Notes: generated from the sequence alone by a model not told the origin. 13,705 bases of DNA from Aeriscardovia sp040773385 (GCA_040773385.1 JAXGWH010000036.1:1-13705); one strand, 5' to 3'; positions 1 through 7,277 are shown, numbered from the stretch's first letter. A program made the numbers and translations.

Positions 1-450
1 ATCGACCTCGGCGCCGTCGCGCGCATCTGGAGGGCCGGCTGCATCATCCGCGCCCAGTTCCTCAACCGCATCTCCGACGCCTACGACTCGGGCACCATGA
101 CGAGCTCGCTCATCTTCGACCCGTACTTTGCCACGTCCCTCGCCGACGCCCAGGATTCGTGGCGCAACGTGGTGGCCAAGGCGGCCCTCGGCGGTGTGCC
201 CGCCCCGGCGTTCAGCAGCTCGCTGTCGTACTACGACGGCCTGCGCTCCGACCGTCTGCCGGCCGCGCTCATCCAGGCGCAGCGCGACTACTTCGGCTCG
301 CACACCTACGGCCGCGTCGACCAGCCGGGCGTGTTCCACACCCTGTGGGCCACGAAGGAGCGGAACGAGATCCAGGAGGAGCACACCGAGTACGCCTCCC
401 AGCTCAAGTTCACAACCGGCCAGGACGTGAAGAAGGACACGAAGGACTGA
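1..450 (+). CDS. gnd: 6-phosphogluconate dehydrogenase, C-terminal part (partial)
   Basis: Cytosolic enzyme that oxidatively decarboxylates 6-phosphogluconate to ribulose-5-phosphate and makes NADPH. The frame is open from base 1 and ends at TGA 448-450, so only the last 149 residues are seen; the N-terminal NADP-binding domain lies outside the window. The fragment opens with IDLGAVARIWRAGCIIRAQF, a very typical motif of the all-helical C-terminal domain. It also has the SSLSYYDGLRSDRLPAALIQAQRDYFG region and the YGRVDQPGVFHTLW segment near the end, as in decarboxylating 6PGDH of the NADP type. It faces the zwf-opcA-pgl operon across about 3.2 kb of unrelated sequence. No intrinsic terminator directly follows the stop; the nearest is at 671-696, beyond RNA element A, so gnd transcripts may run through that element. 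Confidence 0.96.
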   Translation: MDLGAVARIWRAGCIIRAQFLNRISDAYDSGTMTSSLIFDPYFATSLADAQDSWRNVVAKAALGGVPAPAFSSSLSYYDGLRSDRLPAALIQAQRDYFGSHTYGRVDQPGVFHTLWATKERNEIQEEHTEYASQLKFTTGQDVKKDTKD

Positions 451-506
451 CGTTCCCAGCCTTCTCCCAGTTACCGCCCATGCTTTTCTGACGCAACACG
501 GCGCGG

Positions 507-697
507 ATGGGGAGGAAGGACGAAGGTCCGTCCAAGGGGCCGCGGGTTATATGGAAGCTACCAGCCGAAAGGAACCGCAGCCCGGACGCCGGGGACGACA
601 GCAGAACATCCGCATCACGCTTTGCCTCGTTCATAATTGAATCCTTCCTTCTCTCCTTCAAATCCGTAGGAGCCCCGGGTACCGCCCGGGGCTTTTG
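507..697 (+). ncRNA. Candidate structured RNA, copy A
   Basis: This stretch of the 383-bp gap between gnd and the nitroreductase resembles 3418-3602 and looks like a small RNA gene. A closing helix of 12 bp pairs 509-520 with 642-653, including two G-U pairs. A weaker inner helix, 521-526 with 625-629, has one bulged base. Blocks shared with copy B are CCAAGG (532-537), CGGGTTA (543-549), CAGC (562-565) and ATAATTGAATCCTTC (633-647). The spacing between the first three is identical in both copies (11 and 19 nt). An intrinsic terminator follows. No convincing promoter is visible, so it could be transcribed alone or be part of the gnd 3' UTR. The ends are estimates. It matches no RNA family I can name and has none of the riboswitch cores I know. 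The short ORFs across it have no supporting start signals. Confidence 0.55.
671..696 (+). terminator. Intrinsic terminator after RNA element A / gnd
   Basis: Perfect 9-bp stem, AGCCCCGGG (671-679) with CCCGGGGCT (685-693), loop TACCG, followed by TTTT (693-696). It would end transcripts from gnd and/or RNA copy A and insulate the nitroreductase gene, which starts 138 bp further on. Confidence 0.8.
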
Positions 698-781
698 CGT
701 TGTGGGAGGATTCTGTCTGTGTGTGAATTATTCCCGTTTCTGTGATCTTCAGCGATGGGGAAAGCGGGATGACAGGGCGCG

Positions 782-791
782 GTCATATGAC
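782..791. promoter_or_regulatory. Perfect 10-bp palindrome upstream of the nitroreductase
   Basis: GTCATATGAC is a perfect palindrome 42 bp before the nitroreductase ATG, in the promoter region left after the terminator at 671-696. It could be a regulator site, but at this length it could also be chance. No clear -35/-10 pair could be assigned with confidence. Confidence 0.2.
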
Positions 792-833
792 GACAATTGT
801 AGACATAGACATCAGATGGATCGGAGGATGGTC

Positions 834-1556
834 ATGGAATTTGATGCGGTGATCAGGGGCAGGCACTCGGTGCGCGATTTTGACGGACAGCCGGTGCCGG
901 AGGCGGATATCCGCGCGATCGTGGAGGAAGCCGGCCTCGCCCCGAGCTGGGCCGACACCCAGCCGTGGCGTGTCTACGTTGCCACGGGGAAGGTGGCGGA
1001 GCGGATCCGCTCCGCGCATGAGAAGGCCGTGGCCGATGGCGCGGGCGGCCATTCGGACATCCCCACAACGCACCGCACCACATGGGGCGCGCAGCCACGC
1101 CAGAACATGGCCGATTTCGGCAGACAGACGAGGGCGCTGTCCGTCGACGCCGCACAGGGCACGCAGGAGAAGGCCGCACGGCTGCATTCGGCCCAGGACG
1201 CCACTGCGGACGGACGTCCCGCCCATCCGACGCCCATGGCGGTGAGCAACGCCCGCCTGTTCGGCGCGGGAACGATCGTCTATCTCGCCTTGCAGAAACA
1301 GCTGAACGGGTGGAACATGCTTGATCTCGGCGCCTTCGAGGAGGCGCTCGCCCTCTCGGCCAAGAACCACGGCTATGACACGGTGGTCGCCTATGAGTTC
1401 GTGCGCTATCCGCAGGAGGTCAGGCCGGTGCTCGGCATCCCGGAGAACGAGGCGCTCGTCATCGGGCTCGGCATCGGCCACGCCACCGATGCGCCCATCA
1501 ACTCGCTCAGGGCCCGCCGCATGCCGGTCGACGAGTATCTCACCATCCGCGGGTGA
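834..1556 (+). CDS. Nitroreductase-family flavoprotein
   Basis: A 240-residue protein of the FMN-dependent nitroreductase fold, presumably a cytosolic NAD(P)H oxidoreductase; the physiological substrate cannot be told. The N-terminus carries the family hallmark IRGRHSVRDF (residues 7-16), followed by the PSWADTQPWRVYVA segment (37-50) that normally shapes the FMN pocket. The GLGIGHA stretch (211-217) near the C-terminus matches the usual second flavin-phosphate region. The start at 834 is chosen because GGAGG (823-827) lies 6 nt before it; the in-frame ATG at 828 touches the ribosome site and the frame further upstream has no family similarity. It stands alone: a terminator precedes it and a large inverted repeat follows at 1624-1672. 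It sits inside the segment that separates gnd from the zwf operon. Confidence 0.85.
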   Translation: MEFDAVIRGRHSVRDFDGQPVPEADIRAIVEEAGLAPSWADTQPWRVYVATGKVAERIRSAHEKAVADGAGGHSDIPTTHRTTWGAQPRQNMADFGRQTRALSVDAAQGTQEKAARLHSAQDATADGRPAHPTPMAVSNARLFGAGTIVYLALQKQLNGWNMLDLGAFEEALALSAKNHGYDTVVAYEFVRYPQEVRPVLGIPENEALVIGLGIGHATDAPINSLRARRMPVDEYLTIRG

Positions 1557-1623
1557 GAAATTGAGGTCATCGTTTTGTCGGATTAAGCGATAACCGAGAA
1601 AATCGAGGAGAATGACAGCATCT

Positions 1624-1672
1624 AATCAATGTCACCCACTCTTACCGCTGTACAAAGTGGGTGACATTGATT
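1624..1672. repeat. Perfect 17-bp inverted repeat with 15-nt loop
   Basis: AATCAATGTCACCCACT (1624-1640) is exactly complementary to 1656-1672, with loop 1641-1655. It lies between the convergent ends of the nitroreductase (1556) and the membrane gene (1703), so it could end transcription from both sides. However, neither side has a clean T-run directly after the stem. The CACCCACT-type arm also resembles transposon ends, so a small mobile-element relic is an alternative. The 146 bp between the two genes hold nothing else I can name. Confidence 0.6.
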
Positions 1673-1702
1673 GTTGTTGAGCCTCAGCCGTAGGGAAACA
1701 GA

Positions 1703-3307
1703 TCATTCCACAGGAATCAGGGTAGCCGGTGAAGAATTGTCGATTGTCTCGCCTTTAGCCAGATAGCCATGATAATCGCCGTCGCCAATCCCATCTTCGT
1801 TCCCGAGGATTGTGTTGATGTCCGTTTCGCCCAACGCAGTGAATGTCGCAAAGTTTGACGTTCCTTTGATGATGTAACGACCTGCAGGAACTTCCTTCCC
1901 GACTGTGAACTGACCGGCAGGAAGCTGAATGGGCTGTCCCTTTTGTTTGTCATAGGTCTGGTTCAGGGCATCAACCTTTGTCTGAAGATCTTTCTGCTGA
2001 TTCTTAAGAGAGCTGATCGATTTCTTGATGCGCGATGCTTTAGTGATTGTGTCTTGCGCTTCTTTCTTTTGATCAGAGAGATCCTCGACCTGCTGATTCA
2101 GCCGGGTGACTTGACTGTGTTTTTCCGCGATTATGTGATTCGAATTCAAGGTGCTGGAAAGCAGATGGCTGCCATACCCGATTCCTCCTCCGAAAACGAT
2201 TCCAGCAACGAGAACGAGAGAAATGATAAGAATCTGCTGAGAACGATGGATGTTCTTCTCGTTGTTCTTGACCGCGGTATCCTTGCCAGCTGCTGCAAGA
2301 GGTTCAGGTCGTGTACTGTCCTGGAGTGCTGTCGGAGTGCTTTCTCCCGATTGTTCATTTGGTTTGTGTTCAAGAGCTGAAGGAGAAGGCATAGCTGGTT
2401 CGACTGCTGCCGATACTGATGTCGATGTCAAAGAAGCCGTTTGCGCTTCGACCATTTTCGGTGTGGACACACTTGGGAATGTGGGCGGCTGACTGACATT
2501 CGTTGCGATAGTTATCTGATGAGAATGATGCGCATAACCGAATGCATCGCAAATTACCGCCGTGATAAAGAATGGAAGCGCCAGAGCAAGGAAAATCAGC
2601 GGAGCAATGATTTGTCCCCCGCTATCACGATTTGCCAGGATCCAGTAAATCGATGCGCCGAGCAGCGCGATCGTAAAGATGCCGCAAATGACGGTGATGA
2701 CTCGTTCTGCCAGAAGAAGATGCGGATAGATAGCAGGTTGCGCGTGGCTATGCCCATATTCGATAAGAACGACGAGCGCGATGATGATCGCCAGCAGAGT
2801 GAGTGAAATAAACGTTGAAGTGGTTGCATATGCCTGTAATGAGAGAAATGCACAGGCGATAGCAAGAGTCTCACAGATATGGACTGCAGCTATTCGTGGA
2901 GAGATGTCTGGCTCAGAATGCTGTGAGAAATAAACAAGTGGTGGAATACAGGCAAGTGCGCCTCCAAGGAATTGCGGCAGCATATATGAATAGCTGTAAT
3001 CATCTGCAAGATCGACAAATCCATATGCAACTGCTGCCAGACCAAGTGCAAGCGCGATCATTGGTACAGTCTGAGAAACATGGATTTTGCCTACGCATGC
3101 CAGGGCAGTGAGAATCAAAAGGACGACAGCTGCGACAGCTGACAGGATCGGCTCGATGAGTCCGGCGAAAATAGTGAGCGGCTCAAGATCTGAGGTATTG
3201 ATATCAAGAGCAAAGAGACTGATTGCTCCGAGAAGTAACAAAGATGAGAGAAGAGCGACAACACAAACTGCGATATTTGTGAAGGCTGTTTTAGAGTTAT
3301 GCTTCAT
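1703..3307 (-). CDS. Nine-helix membrane protein with extracellular coiled coil and C-terminal beta domain
   Basis: A 534-residue protein of unknown function. About eight hydrophobic helices fill residues 13-253 (roughly 13-33, 49-71, 80-100, 106-127, 141-160, 166-184, 200-224, 233-253). A polar S/T/P/E-rich linker follows (260-355), then a ninth helix (357-377), a coiled coil (about 395-455, many Q/K/D/L) and a compact C-terminal domain (462-534). That domain has LPAGQFTVGKEVPAGRYII and GYLAKGE, a pattern I associate with small beta-sandwich domains of secreted Gram-positive proteins. With an inside N-terminus, linker inside and coiled coil plus beta domain outside is self-consistent. The ATG at 3305-3307 has GGGGGA immediately before it and GGGAAG 10 nt upstream. 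G+C in sampled stretches is about 42-55%, clearly below its neighbours, which suggests transfer. A signalling, transport or surface-anchoring role would be guesswork. Confidence 0.8.
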   Translation of the reverse strand: MKHNSKTAFTNIAVCVVALLSSLLLLGAISLFALDINTSDLEPLTIFAGLIEPILSAVAAVVLLILTALACVGKIHVSQTVPMIALALGLAAVAYGFVDLADDYSYSYMLPQFLGGALACIPPLVYFSQHSEPDISPRIAAVHICETLAIACAFLSLQAYATTSTFISLTLLAIIIALVVLIEYGHSHAQPAIYPHLLLAERVITVICGIFTIALLGASIYWILANRDSGGQIIAPLIFLALALPFFITAVICDAFGYAHHSHQITIATNVSQPPTFPSVSTPKMVEAQTASLTSTSVSAAVEPAMPSPSALEHKPNEQSGESTPTALQDSTRPEPLAAAGKDTAVKNNEKNIHRSQQILIISLVLVAGIVFGGGIGYGSHLLSSTLNSNHIIAEKHSQVTRLNQQVEDLSDQKKEAQDTITKASRIKKSISSLKNQQKDLQTKVDALNQTYDKQKGQPIQLPAGQFTVGKEVPAGRYIIKGTSNFATFTALGETDINTILGNEDGIGDGDYHGYLAKGETIDNSSPATLIPVE

Positions 3308-3323
3308 TCCCCCAATACTTCCC

Positions 3324-3333
3324 GGGGGGGGGG
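3324..3333. repeat. G10 homopolymer tract upstream of the membrane gene
   Basis: Ten consecutive G on the + strand (C10 on the coding strand of the membrane gene), 17-26 bp upstream of that gene's ATG at 3307 and right beside its GGGAAG ribosome-site-like sequence. Long G/C runs are prone to slippage during replication, and such tracts switch surface-pilus genes in bifidobacteria. Here the tract lies in the leader or promoter, so a change in length would alter expression level, not reading frame. Confidence 0.7.
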
Positions 3334-3417
3334 ACGTCTATTTCTATTTAAGAGCAATCACGATGTGCTGAGTTGATAAAAAACGGTCTTTCATTCTCAG
3401 AAAACTCCCAGCAAACC

Positions 3418-3602
3418 CTGAGGGAAGGGGAAGGAAGACGCCAGAACGCCCCAAGGAAGACCGGGTTAGATAAAAGATATCAGCAAACGGGATGGCGATC
3501 ACCCCGGGAGCGCAGCCGAAACGGGTGCCGCAGCCCAGACTGGCCGATAACTGAATCCTTCTCCTTCTCTCTCGGACCCCGGTCAGATTTGACCGGGGTT
3601 TC
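3418..3602 (+). ncRNA. Candidate structured RNA, copy B
   Basis: Second copy of the element at 507-697, in the 320-bp gap between the starts/ends of the membrane gene and pgl. A 16-bp closing helix pairs 3420-3435 with 3556-3571, including two G-U pairs. An inner helix GCCAG (3440-3444) with CTGGC (3540-3544) matches the position of the weaker inner helix in copy A. Shared blocks are CCAAGG (3451-3456), CGGGTTA (3462-3468), CAGC (3481-3484) and ATAACTGAATCCTTC (3547-3561). The enclosed region is about 120 nt in both copies. A strong terminator starts 4 nt after the closing helix. No protein gene reads in this direction downstream, as pgl is convergent, so a stand-alone small RNA is more likely than a riboswitch. 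No promoter could be assigned; the family is unknown to me. Confidence 0.6.
3576..3601 (+). terminator. Intrinsic terminator after RNA element B
   Basis: Ten-bp stem, ACCCCGGTCA (3576-3585) with TGACCGGGGT (3590-3599), loop GATT, followed by TTT. In the + direction it closes RNA copy B. The same hairpin sits 27 bp past the pgl stop and may also stop the zwf operon, although no T-run follows on that strand. Confidence 0.8.
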
Positions 3603-3627
3603 GGGTTCTCGGGAGAGATTTACAGGC

Positions 3628-4506
3628 TCAGCCGTTGACCGGCGAGGCCGTCTGATCGACGAACCAGAGTGTGCGCTCGCGCCCCGCGGCGAAACTCACC
3701 GGGGCGGAGGTGTCATCGAACACGGCGTGCGGATAGTCCACACGCCCGTCGACGCACCGTGCCTGACCGAGCACACGGGCCATCGCGGCCTGCTTGCGCG
3801 GGGTGGAGGCGATGACCCACACCTCGCGGCTTGCCTGGATCATCGGCACCGTGAGCGAGACGCGCAGCGGCGGCAGCTTCGGCGAGCCGGTGACGCCGCA
3901 CACGAGACGGTGCGGGTCGTCGATGAGGATGCCGGGCAGGCCTGGCATGAGCGAGGCGAAATGTGCGTCCGGGCCGACGCCGAACCATGCGATGTCAAGG
4001 CTCGGCAGACCATCAGGGGTCCTGCGCGGCAACTGGGCGAGCTGCTTTTGGTAGTCGACGGCCGCCTGGTCCACGGCCAGACGGTCCTTCTCCGCGCCTG
4101 ACTGGCCGCGCTCGGCTGCGGGACGCGTATCTGCGGGCATCTCGTGGATGTTCGTCTCCGGCAGGCCGTGCCGCTCCACGAGATCGTCGAGGAGGGCGCG
4201 GCGTGCCTGCAGGGCGTTGCGGTCCGGGTCGGCGGCGGTGACGAAGCGCTCGTCGCCCCACCAGAAGTGGACGCGCGACCAGTCCACCGACCCCACGAGC
4301 GGGGACAGGCCGATGCGGCGGAGCATGGCGATGCCGTCGCCGCCGCCCGTGACCGCGAGGTCGACGCGTTCCTGCCGGCCGAGCAGGTCGATGACCCTCA
4401 GCAGCACGGCCTGCGCCGCCGCCTCACACACGCCGGCCTCGTCGGCCAGATGCAGCACGGTGCGCGGCGCCAGCCCGCGCGAGATCTGTTCCTGCTGGTC
4501 AGCCAC
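3628..4506 (-). CDS. pgl: 6-phosphogluconolactonase (DevB/Pgl type)
   Basis: Hydrolyses 6-phosphogluconolactone made by Zwf to 6-phosphogluconate, the substrate of Gnd. The 292-residue protein shows TGGGDG (53-58), FWWGDERFVTAADPDRN (81-97) and GVGPDAHFASLMPG (176-189), the three signature regions of the family. The last region usually reads GxDGHTASLFP; here Gly-His is Ala-His and Thr is Phe. It is somewhat longer than the common ~240-260 residues, with an extra polar stretch around 125-150. The GTG start at 4506 is preferred because AAGGAGG lies 6 nt upstream and the gene then overlaps opcA by 8 bp; longer readings upstream lie inside opcA in another frame. Last gene of the zwf-opcA-pgl operon. 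Confidence 0.93.
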   Translation of the reverse strand: MADQQEQISRGLAPRTVLHLADEAGVCEAAAQAVLLRVIDLLGRQERVDLAVTGGGDGIAMLRRIGLSPLVGSVDWSRVHFWWGDERFVTAADPDRNALQARRALLDDLVERHGLPETNIHEMPADTRPAAERGQSGAEKDRLAVDQAAVDYQKQLAQLPRRTPDGLPSLDIAWFGVGPDAHFASLMPGLPGILIDDPHRLVCGVTGSPKLPPLRVSLTVPMIQASREVWVIASTPRKQAAMARVLGQARCVDGRVDYPHAVFDDTSAPVSFAAGRERTLWFVDQTASPVNG

Positions 4507-5731
4507 GGTCCGCCTCCTTGTCCGTCTGGCCCTGATGACCGTGGTCCTTCGGATCTTTGGCCTCCGGATCGTGATCTTTCGCCCCTTGGGCTTTCGGCTG
4601 CTTGGCGGCCGGCACGGTCTGTTCCGGAACGCTGATCGTGCGCTGGCGGAAGCTGAAGTCGGAGCGCAGCACCTCGGCATACACCTCGTCGGGATAGAGG
4701 CGTCCGAGCTCCTCGCTGAGGATGTCGGTCATCGAGCGGTGGGGCAGGGAGACGAGCTGCTTCGTGCCGTCCGGCGAGATCATCCACGCCTGGTCGGACT
4801 GCTCCGAGGAGGCGACCTCGTCATTGCCCGTCTCCGTGGCGCCCACGCCTGGCTCACCCGCGTCCAGTCCGCTCCCGTTCTTTGCGCCGTCGGCGGTGTG
4901 TGCGGCTGTGTGCGCCGTGCATGCCCGGCGGCAGCGGGTGAGCGTCAGATCGCCGTCCGTGCGATGGAAGGCGACCGAGAAGATCCCCTGGATGCCGGGA
5001 TCCCAGTCGATCTCGACCTGAGACCCGAGCATCTGGTGCAGCCACGCGGCCAGCAGCAGCACGGACAGGTTGTCCTTGCCGCCCGTCACCGTCACGGAAC
5101 CGATCTTCTCGTGCGGGGGCAGGTCGAGCATGGCAGCAAGCCTGGCGCGCCAGAGCGTCAGATGCGTCCATGACAGGTCCACGTCGGCCGGTGTGGACAC
5201 CTGCCGCAGCTGTTCGAACGTGCCGAGCGGATCCGGGGTCTGCGCGGCGTCGGTGATGCGCTCGGTGGCCATCCGGCCGATCTGGTCGTGCGCCGGGTTG
5301 ACCGGGGGTGTGCGCGGCCACCAGGCGACGGCCGGCGTGTCGGGCACCATGAGCGGGATAAGCAGGGAGTCGAGATGGCGGGTGAGATCGCCCTTCGGCC
5401 GCAGCACGATAATCTCGGAGGCGCCGGCGTCCGCGCCGAAACGGATCTCGGCCGAGAGCAGCGTATGGTGCTCCTCGCCGCCGTCGGAACTGTCGGAACC
5501 TGCGGAACCATCGGAACCGGTCCCGTCCTCGGGCACCACGGCGATCACGCGGCACGGATGCTCCTGGCTCGTCTCGTTCGCCGTGCGCAGCGCCGTCTCG
5601 AGGTCCGGCTCAGCGCAGGTGATGATGAGCGTCATCACGCGCTCCTGGGCGGCCTCGCCGCGCTCCACGTGCAGCTGTTCGAGGCGCGCGGAGATCTCGC
5701 GCGTCGTCGTATCGTTCAGTGTGACAATCAT
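4499..5731 (-). CDS. opcA: OpcA, glucose-6-phosphate dehydrogenase assembly protein
   Basis: OpcA proteins act on glucose-6-phosphate dehydrogenase as an assembly or allosteric partner and are commonly encoded next to zwf in actinobacteria and cyanobacteria. The 410-residue protein begins MIVTLNDTTTREI and has the conserved N-terminal RVMTLIITCAEP (31-42), LLSAEIRFG (91-99) and VPDTPAVAWWPRTPP (129-143), which fit the family. Two low-complexity stretches stand out: a Gly/Ser/Asp insert at about 70-87, encoded by a 9-bp tandem repeat, and a charged Lys/Asp/His tail after about 370. Both look dispensable. ATG at 5729-5731 overlaps the zwf stop (ATGA); GGAGG lies 5 nt upstream. The reading overlaps pgl by 8 bp, so translation is probably coupled through all three genes. 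Confidence 0.93.
   Translation of the reverse strand: MIVTLNDTTTREISARLEQLHVERGEAAQERVMTLIITCAEPDLETALRTANETSQEHPCRVIAVVPEDGTGSDGSAGSDSSDGGEEHHTLLSAEIRFGADAGASEIIVLRPKGDLTRHLDSLLIPLMVPDTPAVAWWPRTPPVNPAHDQIGRMATERITDAAQTPDPLGTFEQLRQVSTPADVDLSWTHLTLWRARLAAMLDLPPHEKIGSVTVTGGKDNLSVLLLAAWLHQMLGSQVEIDWDPGIQGIFSVAFHRTDGDLTLTRCRRACTAHTAAHTADGAKNGSGLDAGEPGVGATETGNDEVASSEQSDQAWMISPDGTKQLVSLPHRSMTDILSEELGRLYPDEVYAEVLRSDFSFRQRTISVPEQTVPAAKQPKAQGAKDHDPEAKDPKDHGHQGQTDKEADRG
5483..5518. repeat. Four 9-bp tandem repeats inside opcA
   Basis: Four near-identical units of the form GTCGGAACC follow one another, with one or two changes per unit. On the opcA strand they encode part of the Gly-Ser-Asp low-complexity insert. 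The unit length is a multiple of three, so changes in copy number would keep the frame. Confidence 0.7.
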
Positions 5732-7266
5732 GGCAGCCTCCAGGCCCGGTGGTCGCGGGCCATCATCTCATCGGCACTGCGCGGGCCCCACGTGCCCGCG
5801 GGATACGGGTCGGGGGTGCCCTGGCCCGCCCAGAACTCCTCGATCGGGTCGAGGATCCTCCACGAGAGGTTGACCTCCTCGGTGGTGGGGAACAGCGGCG
5901 GCTCGCCGAGCAGCACGTCGAGGATGAGCCGTTCGTAGGCCTCCGGGCTGGACTCGGTGAACGAGCTGCCGTAGCTGAAGTCCATGTTCACGTCGCGCAC
6001 CTCCATCGTGCTGCCCGGCACCTTCGAGCCGAAGCGCAGCGTGATGCCCTCGTTGGGCTGGATGCGGAAGACGATCTCGTTCTTGCCCAGCTCGCGTGTC
6101 TGCGTGGCGGCGAACGGCAGGTGCGGGGCGGGCTTGAACACGACGGCGATCTCCGTCACCCGCTTGCCCAGGCGCTTGCCGGTGCGCAGGTAGAACGGCA
6201 CGCCCGCCCAGCGGCGCGTGTCGACGAACAGCTTGATGGCCGCGTACGTCTCGGTTGTGGAGGCCGGGTCGATGCCCTTTTCCTCCAGATAACCGGGTAC
6301 CTCGTGGTCGCCCTGCCAGCCGGCGATGTACTGGCCGCGGGCCGTGCTCGTGGCGAGGTCCTTGGGCAGCCTCACCGCGGAGAGCACCTTGGACTTCTCG
6401 TAGTGCATGTTGCGGGCGGAGAAATCGACGGGCTCGTCCATCGCGGTCATGGCCAGCAGCTGGAGCAGGTGGTTCTGGATCACATCGCGCGCGGCGCCGA
6501 TGCCGTCGTAATAGCCGGCGCGCGAGCCGATGCCGATATCCTCGGCCATGGTGATCTGCACGTGGTCCACGTAGTTCGAGTTCCAGATCGGCTCGAAGAG
6601 CATGTTGGAGAAGCGCATCGCCAGGAGGTTCTGCACGGTCTCCTTGCCCAGATAGTGGTCGATGCGGAACACGGAGTCCGGCGAGAACACCGAGGAGATC
6701 ACGCGGTCGAGCTCCTTGGCGGAGGCGAGGTCATGGCCGAACGGCTTCTCGATGATCACGCGCCTCCAGGCGTCGCCCTGCGAATGGGACAGGCCCGATT
6801 TGGCCAGCTGCTCGGAGACGATGGGGAACGCCCACGGCGGCACGGACAGGTAGAACGCGTGGTTGCCGTGCGTGCCGCGGGTCTTATCCAGCTCCTGGAC
6901 GGTCTGCGACAGGCGCAGGAACGCGTCGGAATCGTCGAACGTGCCCTGCACGAAGCGGATGCCGCCGGCCAGCTGCTGCCAGGTCGACTCGCGGAACGGC
7001 GTGCGGCAGTACTGTTTGACGTGCTGCTTGACCCAGTCGGCGAAATACTCGTTGCTCCAGTCGCGCCGGCCGAAACCGGTCAGGCCGAACTGCGGGGGCA
7101 GCAATCCCCGGTTGGCCAGGTCGTAGATGGCCGGCAGGAGCTTCTTGCGGGCGAGGTCGCCGGTGACGCCGAAGATGACGACCGAGCACGGCCCGGCGAT
7201 CCTCGGCAGCCGGAGGTCCCGCGCATCGCGCAGGGGGTTGGCCCAGGCGTCGCGGTTTTCAGACAT
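5728..7266 (-). CDS. zwf: Glucose-6-phosphate 1-dehydrogenase
   Basis: First enzyme of the oxidative pentose phosphate pathway: glucose-6-phosphate plus NADP+ to 6-phosphogluconolactone plus NADPH, in the cytosol. The 512-residue length is normal. The N-terminal nucleotide-binding motif FGVTGDLARKKLLPA is at 32-46. EKPFGHD is at 173-179, and RIDHYLGKE (201-209) holds the substrate-binding His and Lys. GYYDGIGAARDVIQNHLLQLL at 251-271 is also typical. The ATG at 7264-7266 has GAGGTG 5 nt upstream. It leads the operon zwf-opcA-pgl. In bifidobacteria, where sugar breakdown uses the fructose-6-phosphate shunt, these genes mainly provide NADPH and pentoses. Two near-identical 15-bp repeats in the upstream region may be regulator sites. 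Confidence 0.97.
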   Translation of the reverse strand: MSENRDAWANPLRDARDLRLPRIAGPCSVVIFGVTGDLARKKLLPAIYDLANRGLLPPQFGLTGFGRRDWSNEYFADWVKQHVKQYCRTPFRESTWQQLAGGIRFVQGTFDDSDAFLRLSQTVQELDKTRGTHGNHAFYLSVPPWAFPIVSEQLAKSGLSHSQGDAWRRVIIEKPFGHDLASAKELDRVISSVFSPDSVFRIDHYLGKETVQNLLAMRFSNMLFEPIWNSNYVDHVQITMAEDIGIGSRAGYYDGIGAARDVIQNHLLQLLAMTAMDEPVDFSARNMHYEKSKVLSAVRLPKDLATSTARGQYIAGWQGDHEVPGYLEEKGIDPASTTETYAAIKLFVDTRRWAGVPFYLRTGKRLGKRVTEIAVVFKPAPHLPFAATQTRELGKNEIVFRIQPNEGITLRFGSKVPGSTMEVRDVNMDFSYGSSFTESSPEAYERLILDVLLGEPPLFPTTEEVNLSWRILDPIEEFWAGQGTPDPYPAGTWGPRSADEMMARDHRAWRLP

Positions 7267-7277
7267 ATCTGCACCTC

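Noticed and set aside
507..697. RNA element A as a riboswitch for the nitroreductase
   Set aside because: Copy B has no gene downstream on the same strand, and a terminator plus about 130 bp separates copy A from the nitroreductase start. A stand-alone RNA fits both sites better.
507..833. N-terminal extension of the nitroreductase to 507
   Set aside because: It would run through RNA element A and its terminator. Family similarity begins at 834, where the ribosome site fits.
4507..4680. Longer pgl start at 4680
   Set aside because: The added residues are Arg-rich and lie in the opcA coding region; the GTG at 4506 has a perfect AAGGAGG at 6 nt.
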